Source of the DNA: Streptantibioticus cattleyicolor NRRL 8057 = DSM 46488
GTDB lineage: Bacteria > Actinomycetota > Actinomycetes > Streptomycetales > Streptomycetaceae
Direction of reading: 5' to 3'
Length of the DNA stretch: 64,000 nucleotides
Assembly: GCF_000240165.1 (NCBI RefSeq)
Contig: NC_017585.1
Location: 930,001-994,000 of the forward strand
Part shown: positions 49,845 through 59,246 of the stretch, piece by piece
How the letters are laid out: each line of letters starts with the position of its first letter
Numbering within the stretch: the stretch's first letter is position 1
The notes under the pieces: generated by a model
What the model was told of the DNA's origin: nothing
Database searches by the model: none
Seen by the model: the letters and a program-made list of their open reading frames with translations, nothing else
Program-made: the position numbers and the translations under genes

Positions 49845-50678
49845 ATGAACGACTTCGACTGGGCTGCGATGGCCGACATGCTGGAGCTGGAGGGTGAGGC
49901 GCACGGCCCCTACGTGGCCGCGGCGCTGGAGGAGCTGGCCGGGCTCGCCCCGCGCCGGATCCTGGACATCGGCAGCGGTCCGGGGGTCGCCGCCTGCCGC
50001 CTCGCCGCCACCTTCCCGGACGCCGAGGTGACCGCGGTGGACGGCACCCCGGAACTGCTGGAGCGCGCCGCGCTGCGGGCCGGACGCCTCGGGGTGCGGC
50101 TGCGTACCCGGGTGGCCGAGATCCCGGCCGGGCTCACCGGGCTCGACCCGGCCGACCTGGTGTGGACCGGGCAGGTCGTCCACCACATCGCCGACCAGCA
50201 GGGCGCGCTCGACCGGCTGGCCGCGCTGCTCGCGCCCGGCGGCGTGCTCGCCGTGGTCGAGGGCGGCCTGCCCGCCCGCTTCCTCCCGCGCGACCTGGGC
50301 TTCGGCCGCCCCGCCCTGGAGACACGGCTGGACGTGGCGATGGCCGACCGGTTCGACCGGATGCGCCGCGAACTGCCGGGCACGGTACGGACGGTGGAGG
50401 ACTGGCCGGCGATGCTGCGGGCCGCCGGACTCACCGAGGCCCGCAGCAGGACGTTCGTCGTGGACCACCCGGCCCCGCTGGACGAGCGCTACCGGCGCTC
50501 GCTACGCGGCATGCTGGAACGGCAGCGCGCGATGCTCGCGGACGAACTGTGCGCCGACGACGTCGCCACCCTCGACCGGTTGCTCGACCCCGCCGACCCT
50601 GCGGGCATCGACCGGCGCCCCGACGTGTATCTGCTGCTCGCCAAGACGGTGCACTTCGCCAGGCGTCCGGTGGCCTGA
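49845..50678 (+). CDS. SAM-dependent class I methyltransferase
   Basis: 277 residues. The SAM-binding loop ILDIGSGPGVAA is at about 39-50, the acidic strand VTAVDGTPELLERA follows, and VVHHIADQQGALDRLAALLAPGGVLAVVEGG gives motif IV/post-I. The C-terminal ~100 residues are helical. It methylates a small molecule that cannot be identified by sequence alone. It is divergent from the cupin regulator and separated by a strong hairpin from the convergent secreted gene. Confidence 0.9.
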   Translation: MNDFDWAAMADMLELEGEAHGPYVAAALEELAGLAPRRILDIGSGPGVAACRLAATFPDAEVTAVDGTPELLERAALRAGRLGVRLRTRVAEIPAGLTGLDPADLVWTGQVVHHIADQQGALDRLAALLAPGGVLAVVEGGLPARFLPRDLGFGRPALETRLDVAMADRFDRMRRELPGTVRTVEDWPAMLRAAGLTEARSRTFVVDHPAPLDERYRRSLRGMLERQRAMLADELCADDVATLDRLLDPADPAGIDRRPDVYLLLAKTVHFARRPVA

Positions 50679-50693
50679 GCCCGTCCCGGCGGG

Positions 50694-50741
50694 GCCGGCC
50701 ACCGCGTCGGCGCCGGCAGGGCCGTCCGCGCGGTGGCCGGC
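50694..50741. terminator. Bidirectional hairpin between convergent genes
   Basis: A perfect 13-bp stem pairs 50694-50706 with 50729-50741 around a 22-base loop, between the methyltransferase stop and the secreted small protein stop. Confidence 0.7.
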
Positions 50742-50775
50742 TGTGTGGTGAACGCGCCCCCCGGAGGGGGAACGG

Positions 50776-51204
50776 TCACAGCAGCGCGACGGTCTGCTCC
50801 TGGGCGTAGCTGAAGCCGTCCTCGTCGAAGTACCAGACGTCGACGCGGACGTGCTCGCCGTGGGAGAAGTGCGAACCGGTGGCGGCGCGCAGGTTCACCG
50901 TGGCGTTGTGGTCGTTGTAGTCGCACACGAGCTTGGCGGACTTGATGGTGCCGGCCGCGATGGACCGGTCGGTGTCGGGCTGGTCGACGGCGGTGGCGTT
51001 GGCGACGAGCTGGTGGTGCATGCCCGGGTCGCAGGAGTAGGTGACGTTCACCTGGAGGCCGGGCGAGTGCAGCGCGACCTTCTTGATGGTGATGACGTTG
51101 GCCTTGGCGGCGGCCGGACCGGCGGTGGCCAGCGCGCCGGCGCCGACGAGCAGGGCCACGGCGGCGGTGCCGGCGACACGACGTCCGAGACGGGACGACT
51201 TCAT
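50776..51204 (-). CDS. Small secreted hypothetical protein
   Basis: 142 residues with a Sec signal (RRVAGTAAVALLVGAGALATAGPAAA, cleavage near residue 34). The mature ~105 residues look like a beta-sandwich (VNVTYSCDPGMHHQLVANATAV; LVCDYNDHNATVNLRAATG; VRVDVWYFDEDGFS) with two cysteines placed to form one disulfide. A Streptomyces-type secreted protein of unknown function. ATG 51204 follows AAGGAA; the longer frame is rejected because it precedes this site. Confidence 0.78.
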   Translation of the reverse strand: MKSSRLGRRVAGTAAVALLVGAGALATAGPAAAKANVITIKKVALHSPGLQVNVTYSCDPGMHHQLVANATAVDQPDTDRSIAAGTIKSAKLVCDYNDHNATVNLRAATGSHFSHGEHVRVDVWYFDEDGFSYAQEQTVALL

Positions 51205-51385
51205 GAGGTTCCTTCCCCCCTGCGCCGCCGCCCCTGGTCGGTGAGGCGCGGCGGAGGGCCACGGCTCGGCGGGCGACGACGACAGCAGTTGTGTTCGGTC
51301 GAGCGGCATCCTATGGGCAGGTGGGGGCAGTTGACGCGGCGTGGTGCGTGAGGTGCGCCTCGTCGGTGCGCCGGACCGCGTACGG

Positions 51386-51423
51386 CACCGAGGCCGCCCC
51401 GGAAATCCGGAGCGGCCTCGGTG
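51386..51423 (-). terminator. Hairpin after the large subtilisin-fold protein
   Basis: CACCGAGGCCGC (51386-51397) pairs perfectly with GCGGCCTCGGTG (51412-51423); CCGG on each side of the AAAT loop extends the stem. It begins 18 bases beyond the stop. Confidence 0.8.
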
Positions 51424-51440
51424 TTGTACCTGTTGTCGTG

Positions 51441-54400
51441 TCAGTTCACGGTGTAGCTGTACGGCAGCGCCGCCAGCACCGAACCGGTGATGCCCACCTG
51501 GCTGTTGGCGGTGGCCACCCCGCCCGGGGCGGTCACCAGGTAGAGCACGCCGTGCACGGTGGTCCCCTTGCGGCCGGTCGGGGTGATGGTCACCTCGACA
51601 TCGCCGGTGGCACCCGGCTTGACCTCGACCGGAGCGGTCGCGGGGGCCTGGCCGCGCACCCCGGCGGCGAACGGGTCACCGGTGGCGGAGGTCAGCGCCG
51701 GGTCGAACGCCAGGGTGTGCGCGCTCGCGCTGATGGTGGAGGAGCCCGCGGGCGCCCCGCCGGCCGGGAACGGCCCGATCTGCTGCACGAAGGTGCTCCA
51801 GTACCCGGAGACCACCGGCTGCGCCGCGCTCCCCGCGTCGGTGACCGCCGACACCGTGGAGCCGGCCTGCGCCGACTTCAGGTCGCCGAAGAGGTCCGGC
51901 GAGCTGGTGGTGGCGCTCAGTTCGAGCTGCGCCGGGGTCGTGGAGGCCGCCGCCGCGGTGAGCCGGTCGGTGCCCGGCGGCACCAGGAACGACGGCACCG
52001 TGGAGGTCGGGGTGAGCGGCAGCCCGACGGTGGCCGAGGCGCCCTGCGGCAGCAGCGCCAGCTCCACCCGGGTGTTCAGCCGGCCCTCGGCGTGCACCCG
52101 CTGCACCGCCGCCGTGTTGTTGGTGTACCGCACCCGCACCGTGACCGGCTTGCCCGCGGCCAGCTTGGTACCGGCGCCGTGCGGCAGCGCCGCGGCGCTC
52201 GCCCGGTCCTGGTCGAAGCCGATGGCGCCGGTGAACGGCTGGCTCAGTTCCGCGCCGCTGACCGGGTTGGCCACCACGAGCACGTAACGCCAGCGGCCCG
52301 GCGCCGGGTTGAGCGTGGTCACCGAGACGCCGCGGCCGGTGCCGACCGGGTTGCCGTTGGTGTCCAGCACCGCGTTGGATTCCGCGTCCGCCGGGGTGCC
52401 GTCCGGGGCCACCAGCACGCCCTGCATCAGCAGGTTCGGGTCCTTGGCCACGGTCAGCCCGACCCGCAGGTCACGCTTGCCGCGGGGGACGTCGAAGGCG
52501 TAGGTGAAGGTCTGCGCGGGGGAGTAGCTGCGGGCGTTGCCGCCGGTGATCGTTCCGGTGAAGCGGCCGGTGCCGCCCGCCACCGGGACCAGGCTGCGCA
52601 GGATCACCGGCACACTGGTGGTCCGTCCGCCGGAGCCGGCCACGGTCACCGACTCGCCGGTGTCACCGCCGGCCGCCGGGGTGGTCAGCCGCACCCGCAG
52701 CTTGGTGGTGGCCCCGGGCGCCAGGGTGACCGTGCGCGGGGTGACCGAACCGGCCGCCACCGCCCGCTGCGTCGCGGTGTCCAGCAGCACCGGACCGGTG
52801 TAACCGGCGCTGCCGGCCGGGGTGTAGAGCACCGCCGTCCAGCTGCCCGCCACCGGGTGCGGCACGTCCACGATGCCGAAGTTGGCCGAGACCGCGCCGC
52901 CCTGCGGACGGGTGTTGGTCTCGAAGCGGCCCGACGGGTCGAGCAGCGTCATCCGCACCACGGGGGTCACCGTGTTGTTCCCCGACTTCTGCGGCGCGCC
53001 CTTCCAGGCGATCGACGCGGCCAGCCGGTCGGCGCCGCGCGGCACCGTGAACCTCACCTGACGCGCCACCCACGGCGCCCCGTTGGTGGCGTACGGGAAC
53101 GTGTCGGAGGACGAGGAGTCGAGCGCCACCGTCTGCCGGGAGTCCGCCAGCGGGGCGAACGTACGGGTGGCGGCGGTCACCTTCTGCGCGGTCCGGCCGG
53201 TGTTGGTCACCGGGATGTCGGCGGTGTGCGCCGAGCCGGGGGTACCGGTGATGTCCAGCTGGCCGGAGGAGACCACCAGGCTGCGGCTGTCCTTGGCGCC
53301 GGAACCGCCGGCGTAACCCCGGGCGGCCTCCACCGCGGCGCGCACGTCCAGCAGACCCGCGCCCTGCTCCTGGGCGGGGACGCCCAGGTCGTGCGCGGTG
53401 CCGGTGAGGAACTTCTTGACCAGCGCCGGGGCCGGCGAGGCACCGTGGTGGGTGTCCCGGTACGCCTGGATCACCAGCGCCGCCGCGCCCGCGGTCATCG
53501 GGGCGGCCTGGCTGGTGCCGCCGAACGGCTGGATGGGGCTGGCGCCGCCCGCGTAGTTGGTGCACTCGGTGTACTTGGTCAGGTCCGGGGTGCACAGCGC
53601 CCAGTCGGATTCGCCGGGCGCCACCAGGTCCACGGTGCGACCACCCTGGGTGATGCCGGCCGAGGAGAGCGCGGAGATGTTGTCGTCCGCCCAGGTGCCG
53701 TTGGAGAACCTGGTCGCCGCGTAACCGGTCTGCGCGTACAGCTGGGAGTCGGTCGAGGCGCCGGCCGAGATCACGTTCGGGTCGGTGGACGGCGTGCCGA
53801 TGGTGCCGTTGATCCCCGCGTCACCGCTGGAGACGGCCACCGTCACACCCGCCGCGACCGCCTGGTCGTTGAAGAGCGAGATGGTGTCGTGGGCACCGCT
53901 GTCCGGGGTGACGTTGCTGCCGAACGACTCGTTGAGCACGTCGACGTGGGCCACCGAGACCGCGTAGTCGATGGACTGCAGGATGGCCGAGTTGGGCAGC
54001 AGCTCACCGCCGGCCTTCAGCGCCACCAGCGAGGCGCCCGGGGCGATTCCGCGCACCCGGATGGTGCACCCCTTGGGCAGCGGGTGCGAGGGGTTGACGA
54101 ACTGCGACAGGTCGTACGACTGCCGGCCCTGCGCGATCACCGCGGAGGCGTCGCCGAACGCCTCGGCGGCGCCGGTCGGGGCGGCCGTGCCGTCACCGGA
54201 GAAGTCCTGGTAGTCCACGACCGCGTGGGAGCCGTCGGGGCGGATGAAGTCCGGGTTGTCCGGGTCGAGTCCGTCGGCGATGTAGGCGACCTTGACGCCC
54301 TTGCCGTCGGCCAGGCTCGCCGCGCCGGGGTGGCCGGCGGTGGCCTCCACGTGGGTGGAGTAGAGCGCCTCCGGCTCCAGCAGCGGCTTCGACGGGTCCT

Positions 54401-54914
54401 TGGGGCAGATCGCGTCCGGGGTCCGCGTGCTGTCCGGGCCGCCCTTGACGGCGTGCGCGGACGCCTTGGGGCCGCCCGGCCGCGTCCCGGTGCCGCCGGC
54501 CGCCGAGCCGCCGTCGGGCGGGGTCACCGGCACCTTGGTGTCCGGCACCACCGCGGCCACCGCCGGGTCGGCGGCGAGCGCGGCCCGCAACGCGGGCGGA
54601 ACGGTGGCCGAGAACGCGTTCCCGACCACGAAACTCTTGACGTGGGTACCGCCCTGGGCCCGCACCCTCGCCAGCAGCGGGGCCTGCGCCACCGCCGTGC
54701 GCTCCTTGCGGGCCTTGAGGTGTCCCGGGTCCGCGGGGGCCGCGGGTATCTGGTCCTTGAGCACCACGATCACCGGGGTCGCCGCCCCACCGCTCGCCGG
54801 ATCCGGCGGGGTGGGTACGGTTGCGGCGCCCGCGCCGGCCCCCGAGGTGAGGACCAACGCCGCCGCGGCGACCGCGACGGCGGCGGTCAACGGTGGTTTT
54901 CGCCAGCCGGTCAT
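51441..54914 (-). CDS. Very large exported subtilisin-fold (S8-like) protein with altered catalytic residues
   Basis: 1157 residues. A Sec signal (LTAAVAVAAAALVLTSG) is followed by an I9-like inhibitor/propeptide region, a subtilisin-type domain (about 200-510) and ~640 residues of beta-rich extracellular domains (at least three, including a fibronectin/Ig-like repeat). The serine is clear (GGTSQAAPMTAG, Ser468). The usual Asp and His motifs are not: the IDTG-like position reads YIADGLD (Asp214, shifted by one), and the HGTH region reads EAFGDASAV (Glu251, Asp255). SSGDAG (Asp365) replaces the Asn oxyanion motif. ATG 54914 follows GAGGGAAG. Confidence 0.9.
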   Translation of the reverse strand: MTGWRKPPLTAAVAVAAAALVLTSGAGAGAATVPTPPDPASGGAATPVIVVLKDQIPAAPADPGHLKARKERTAVAQAPLLARVRAQGGTHVKSFVVGNAFSATVPPALRAALAADPAVAAVVPDTKVPVTPPDGGSAAGGTGTRPGGPKASAHAVKGGPDSTRTPDAICPKDPSKPLLEPEALYSTHVEATAGHPGAASLADGKGVKVAYIADGLDPDNPDFIRPDGSHAVVDYQDFSGDGTAAPTGAAEAFGDASAVIAQGRQSYDLSQFVNPSHPLPKGCTIRVRGIAPGASLVALKAGGELLPNSAILQSIDYAVSVAHVDVLNESFGSNVTPDSGAHDTISLFNDQAVAAGVTVAVSSGDAGINGTIGTPSTDPNVISAGASTDSQLYAQTGYAATRFSNGTWADDNISALSSAGITQGGRTVDLVAPGESDWALCTPDLTKYTECTNYAGGASPIQPFGGTSQAAPMTAGAAALVIQAYRDTHHGASPAPALVKKFLTGTAHDLGVPAQEQGAGLLDVRAAVEAARGYAGGSGAKDSRSLVVSSGQLDITGTPGSAHTADIPVTNTGRTAQKVTAATRTFAPLADSRQTVALDSSSSDTFPYATNGAPWVARQVRFTVPRGADRLAASIAWKGAPQKSGNNTVTPVVRMTLLDPSGRFETNTRPQGGAVSANFGIVDVPHPVAGSWTAVLYTPAGSAGYTGPVLLDTATQRAVAAGSVTPRTVTLAPGATTKLRVRLTTPAAGGDTGESVTVAGSGGRTTSVPVILRSLVPVAGGTGRFTGTITGGNARSYSPAQTFTYAFDVPRGKRDLRVGLTVAKDPNLLMQGVLVAPDGTPADAESNAVLDTNGNPVGTGRGVSVTTLNPAPGRWRYVLVVANPVSGAELSQPFTGAIGFDQDRASAAALPHGAGTKLAAGKPVTVRVRYTNNTAAVQRVHAEGRLNTRVELALLPQGASATVGLPLTPTSTVPSFLVPPGTDRLTAAAASTTPAQLELSATTSSPDLFGDLKSAQAGSTVSAVTDAGSAAQPVVSGYWSTFVQQIGPFPAGGAPAGSSTISASAHTLAFDPALTSATGDPFAAGVRGQAPATAPVEVKPGATGDVEVTITPTGRKGTTVHGVLYLVTAPGGVATANSQVGITGSVLAALPYSYTVN

Positions 54915-55087
54915 GCACTTCCCTCTCGTCTGACACGACATCAGGAAGGCGTCCCGCATCAGGGGTCCCGGGTCGGACGCATGCCTGCTTCTGGAACGCC
55001 CGTCCCGACAAGCTCACGCATTCCAACGCATGAACCGTGTCCACGACAAGAGGAAACAGGCCCTGGTTCGGCCTGTTGTCGGTAAAG

Positions 55088-55116
55088 AGCCGCCGGAACG
55101 ACGCGTTCCGGCGGCT
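55088..55116 (-). terminator. Strong hairpin after the sigma factor gene
   Basis: AGCCGCCGGAACG (55088-55100) pairs perfectly with CGTTCCGGCGGCT (55104-55116) around a 3-base loop, followed on the minus strand by CTTTACC. It begins ~65 bases past the sigma factor stop and isolates it from the large protease promoter. Confidence 0.85.
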
Positions 55117-55180
55117 GATCCCGGTATCGGGGGGTGCCGACGGGCCGGGAAGGCCCGCTCCGGCCCCGGTCCGGGCCGGC

Positions 55181-56080
55181 TCAGCTCTCCGCGAGCAGAC
55201 CCTCCCGCAGCTTGCCCAACGTCCGCGACAGCAGCCGCGAGATGTGCATCTGCGAGATGCCCAGCCGCTCGCCGATCTGCTTCTGCGTCATGTCGGCGCT
55301 GAACCGCATGGCCAGGATGGCGCGTTCACGCTCCGGCAACTCGGCGACGAGCGGGGCGAGCGCGGTGAGGTTCTCCACGCCCTCCAGCGCCGGGTCCTCG
55401 GCGCCGAGGCGGTCGGCCCACGCGGTGCCGTCGTCCTCGTCGTCGCCCGCCTGCGCGTCGATCGAGGAGGCGGTGTAGGCGTTGGCGGCGACCTGCGCCT
55501 CGACCACCTCTTCCTCGCCGATGTCCAGCCGCGCCGCCAGCTCCGCGGTGGTCGGGGCGCGGTCGAGCTCGGCGGCGAGCGCGTCGGTCGCCTTGGCCAG
55601 GTCGATCCGCAGCTCCTGCAGGCGCCGCGGCACCCGCACCGACCAACTGGTGTCCCGGAAGAACCTCTTCATCTCCCCGATGATCGTCGGCAGCGCGAAG
55701 GTGACGAACTCCACACCGTAGTCGGGGTCGAACCGGTCCACCGCCTTGATCAGACCGATCGTGCCCACCTGGAGGATGTCCTCCATCTGCTCGGCCCGGT
55801 TGCCGAAGCGCTTGGCGGCGAAACGCACCAGAGCCATGTTGAGTTCGATGAGCGTGTTGCGTACGTACTGGTACTCCTCGGTGCCCTCCTCCAGCACCGC
55901 CAGCCGCGCGAACATCACCTTGGAGATCTGGCGCACCTCGGCCGCGCTCGCGGCGCCGTCCAGCAGCGCGGCGTCCAGCCGTTCGTCGAACCCCTGCTTC
56001 CCGGCTGCCTCCAGCCCCGCGTCATCCGCCTCGTCCCCGCCGACCGGCGTGGTGACCTCTTCCGTGAGCTGGACCGACAT
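55181..56080 (-). CDS. RNA polymerase sigma factor, SigB/SigF/SigG family
   Basis: 299 residues. Region 2 (EDILQVGTIGLIKAVDRFDPDYGVEFVTFALPTIIGEMKRFFRD) and region 4 (MTQKQIGERLGISQMHISRLLSRTLGKLREG) are typical of the stress/sporulation sigma group of Streptomyces. These direct RNA polymerase to osmotic-stress or developmental promoters and are held in check by an anti-sigma factor with a HATPase fold. Directly upstream, on the same strand, lies a sensor phosphatase with such a domain, so the pair may form a partner-switching module. Which of the several paralogues this is cannot be decided from one window. Confidence 0.94.
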   Translation of the reverse strand: MSVQLTEEVTTPVGGDEADDAGLEAAGKQGFDERLDAALLDGAASAAEVRQISKVMFARLAVLEEGTEEYQYVRNTLIELNMALVRFAAKRFGNRAEQMEDILQVGTIGLIKAVDRFDPDYGVEFVTFALPTIIGEMKRFFRDTSWSVRVPRRLQELRIDLAKATDALAAELDRAPTTAELAARLDIGEEEVVEAQVAANAYTASSIDAQAGDDEDDGTAWADRLGAEDPALEGVENLTALAPLVAELPERERAILAMRFSADMTQKQIGERLGISQMHISRLLSRTLGKLREGLLAES

Positions 56081-56216
56081 TCCTGCCCTCCCGATTTCCC
56101 GTTGGGGTCGCGGTAAGTGGTGAGTGCATCGTTGCGTCTACCCGCTCCCAGAGGTTCAAACATGACGGATATCCGCCAACCTCGTCATGCGATGCGGAGG
56201 TTGGGACGGGACGCGC

Positions 56217-58982
56217 TCAGGGCAGCGCCTGCTCGGTCCAGATCACCTTGCCGTCCGGGGTGTAACGGGTGCCCCAGCGCTCGGTGAGCTGGGCGACGAG
56301 GAAGAGCCCGCGCCCGCCCTCGTCCTCCGCGGCGGCGTACCGCAGATGCGGGGAGGTGCTGCTGCTGTCGGAGACCTCGCAGATCAACGCGCGGTCCAGC
56401 AACAGCCGTACCCGGACCGGCGCGGAGGCGTAGCGGATCGCGTTGGTGATCAGCTCGCTGAGCACCAGCTCGGTGGTGAACACCATCTCGTCCAGCCCCC
56501 ACCGGGCGAGCTGGTCGGCGACGTCGGCCCGGGCCTGCGCCACCGCGGACGGCTCGAACGGCAACTCCCACTCGGCCACCCGGTCACGGCCGAGCAGCCG
56601 GGTACGGGCCACCAGCAGCGCCACGTCGTCGGTCTGCCCGGCCGGTGGCAGCACGTCGAGCACGGCGTCGCAGATCTCCGCCGGGGTGCGGCCGGGACGG
56701 GCCAGCGCCCGGGCGAGGATCCGGACACCGTCGTCGGCGCCCCCCTGGCGGTCCACCACCAGGCCGTCGGTGTAGAGCACCAGGCTGCTGCCCTCGGCCG
56801 GCCGCACCCGGGCGGCCTCGTACGGCAGCCCGCTGATGCTGCCCAGCCCCAGCGGCGGCCCCACCGGCACGGCCGGGAAGTCCACCGTGCCGTCGGGTGC
56901 CACCACCGCCGGCGGCGGATGGCCGGCCCGGGCCACGTCGCACGTCCCGGACACCGGGTCGTAGATGGCGTACAGACAGGTGGCGCCGGTGACGTCCTCC
57001 TCCCCGTCCGGGGTGGCCGCCTCCTGGTCGATGTGGCTGACCAGCTCGTCGAGGTGGCCCAGGACCTCCTCCGGCGGCAGGTCGAGCGCGGAGAAGTTCT
57101 GCACCGCGGTACGCAGCCGGCCCATCGTGGCCGCCGCGTGCAGTCCGTGGCCCACCACGTCCCCCACCACCAGCGCCACCCGGGCCCCGGACAGCGGGAT
57201 CAGGTCGTACCAGTCGCCGCCCACCCCGGCCTGGGCGGGCAGGTAGCGGTGGTCGATGTCGAGCGCGCTCTGCTCGGGCAGCCCGCGCGGCAGCAGGCTG
57301 TGCTGGAGCGCCACCGCCATCGCGTGCTCGCGGGTGAAACGGCGGGCGTTGTCGACGCAGACCGCGGCCCGCGCCGCCAACTCCTCGGCCAGCGACAGGT
57401 CGTCGCCCTCGAACGGGCCGCCCTCCGGACCGCGCCAGAAGTTGACGATCCCCAACAGCAGCCCGCGGGCCTTCAACGGCACGGTGATCAGCGACCGCAG
57501 CCCGTAGTCCAGCACCTCCTGGGTGCGTTCCAGATCCTGGCTGCGCCACCCGGCCGCCTCGCGCAGATCCGGTACGAGCACGGCGCGTCCGCTGACGAAG
57601 CCGGTGGCCTGCGGGGTCGGCGCGGCGAAGGTGACCACCTCGCCCGCCCGGTACAGCGGGTGGTCGTCGCCGGATCCGCCGACCGCCACCCGGCGCAGCC
57701 GGGCCGAGCCGGTGTTCGCCAGCACGCTCGGCTCGTCACCGCCGAGCACCGCCTCGGCCAGGTCCACGGTGGCGAACCGGGCGAACCTGCGGGTGGCCAC
57801 CTCGGCCAGCTCCTCGGCGGTGCGCCGGACGTCGAGGGTGGTGCCGATGGCGATGCTCGCGTCGTAGAGCTGCTTGAGCCGGCTGCGGGCGCCCTCCGCC
57901 TTGCCGGCGAGCTGGCGCAGCTCGGTGGAGTCGCGCAGGGTGGCGACGCTGCCGGGCGGGCCGCCGCCGCGGTCGGTGGGCCGGTTGTTCACCGCCAGCA
58001 ACCGGTCGCCGACGGCCACCACCGCGTCGCTGACCACCCGGTGGGCCGCCAGCAGCTCGGCCATCTGCGCGTCCAGGCCCAGGTCGGTGACGTGGCGCCC
58101 CTCGGCGTCCTCGGGCAGCGAGAGCAGCCGGCGCGCCTCGTCGTTGGCGAGCAGCACCCGGTCGTCGCCGGAGACGATCAGGACGCCCTCGCGGACCGCG
58201 TGGAGCACGGCGTCGTGGTGTTCGTACATCCGGGTCATCTCGGCCGGGCCCAGCCCGTGCGTCTGCCGCCGCAGCCGGCGGCTGACCAGCGCCGTGCTGC
58301 CCATCGCCAACGCCAGGGCGCCGGCGCCGGCCCCCAGGATCACCGGGAGCTGCCGGTTGAAGGCGCTGCTCACCCGGCTCACCTTGAGCCCGGCCGCCAC
58401 CATGCCGACCACCGCGCCGTGGCTGTCCTCCACCGGTACGACCGCCTGGGTCTCCTCGCCGAGCGGGCCGTGGACGACCTCGATGGTGACGGCACCGTGC
58501 AGTGACGGGCCGATGGTGCCGACGAAGTGCTTGCCGATCTCGGACGGGAGCGGGTGGGTGTAGCGGATGCCCTGCCGGTTCATCACCACGATGAAGTCGA
58601 GCCCGCCCTGGCGGCGGGCGGCCTCGGTACGCGGCTGGAGCACCGCCGGCGGGTCCGGACCGCGCATCGCGGCCACCAGTCCGGGCGCGTGCGCGAACGA
58701 CTCGGCCGCCGCCAGCGACCGGCCGCGCGCCCCGTCGAACCGGTCGTTGCGCGCCTGGACCAGCAAGGTGACCACCGCCGCCACCACCAGCAGCAGCACG
58801 ATCAGCACCTGGAGCAGGAACATCTGCCCGGCGACGCTGCGGGCACTCGTCATCGGCCGCGGGCGCCGCCCCGGCACCGCCCACGACCCGCCTCGCCCTG
58901 GCCGCCGCCCGTCACCACCGTGTGGCGCCCCGGCGGCCGGGCGGTCCGTGTGCCAGGGGAAGCGGCCCCGGAACCAGGCCAT
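56217..58982 (-). CDS. Multidomain sensor SpoIIE-type phosphatase with PAS, GAF and HATPase domains
   Basis: 921 residues. Two membrane spans (about 53-75 and 213-232) frame an extracytoplasmic sensor of the single-Cache/PDC type. A PAS domain (about 255-350) and a GAF domain (about 365-535) follow. The PP2C/SpoIIE phosphatase (about 580-780) has GGDWYDLI, VGDVVGHG and TDGLV metal ligands. A C-terminal HATPase anti-sigma-like domain (about 790-921) has the N-box ELITNAIRYA. The layout matches the OsaC/RsbU-like regulators that control SigB-type factors. It is upstream of, and in line with, the sigma factor gene. The start is ATG 58982; ATG 58853 is an alternative. Confidence 0.9.
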   Translation of the reverse strand: MAWFRGRFPWHTDRPAAGAPHGGDGRRPGRGGSWAVPGRRPRPMTSARSVAGQMFLLQVLIVLLLVVAAVVTLLVQARNDRFDGARGRSLAAAESFAHAPGLVAAMRGPDPPAVLQPRTEAARRQGGLDFIVVMNRQGIRYTHPLPSEIGKHFVGTIGPSLHGAVTIEVVHGPLGEETQAVVPVEDSHGAVVGMVAAGLKVSRVSSAFNRQLPVILGAGAGALALAMGSTALVSRRLRRQTHGLGPAEMTRMYEHHDAVLHAVREGVLIVSGDDRVLLANDEARRLLSLPEDAEGRHVTDLGLDAQMAELLAAHRVVSDAVVAVGDRLLAVNNRPTDRGGGPPGSVATLRDSTELRQLAGKAEGARSRLKQLYDASIAIGTTLDVRRTAEELAEVATRRFARFATVDLAEAVLGGDEPSVLANTGSARLRRVAVGGSGDDHPLYRAGEVVTFAAPTPQATGFVSGRAVLVPDLREAAGWRSQDLERTQEVLDYGLRSLITVPLKARGLLLGIVNFWRGPEGGPFEGDDLSLAEELAARAAVCVDNARRFTREHAMAVALQHSLLPRGLPEQSALDIDHRYLPAQAGVGGDWYDLIPLSGARVALVVGDVVGHGLHAAATMGRLRTAVQNFSALDLPPEEVLGHLDELVSHIDQEAATPDGEEDVTGATCLYAIYDPVSGTCDVARAGHPPPAVVAPDGTVDFPAVPVGPPLGLGSISGLPYEAARVRPAEGSSLVLYTDGLVVDRQGGADDGVRILARALARPGRTPAEICDAVLDVLPPAGQTDDVALLVARTRLLGRDRVAEWELPFEPSAVAQARADVADQLARWGLDEMVFTTELVLSELITNAIRYASAPVRVRLLLDRALICEVSDSSSTSPHLRYAAAEDEGGRGLFLVAQLTERWGTRYTPDGKVIWTEQALP

Positions 58983-59246
58983 GCTCCATGTCTACATCCA
59001 TCCCGCCCCGCCATCCATCCCAGCCGGTCCGCCGGGACGTGATGCGGTGCGCGTGGCCGCGTGCCGTACGGTCGGGCGGCGGCACCCCGTGCGGCTCCGC
59101 GCGGGGTGACGGGGGCGGGGGCCGGGGCGCGGCGTCACGGGGAGGCCGCCCGTCACCGGGTCCCCGCCACCGGGCTACGCGGGACGAGTGCGGGGGCCAC
59201 CGCGCCGACCGGGCCCGGCCCGCTGCCGTGCGGCGGGGAACCCCCG

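Noticed and set aside
51291-55085. 1264-codon open frame on the plus strand opposite the large exported protein
   Set aside because: It mirrors the antisense of a clearly coding gene; its translation is Arg/Gly/Val-rich with no domain. Long antisense frames are expected at this GC content.
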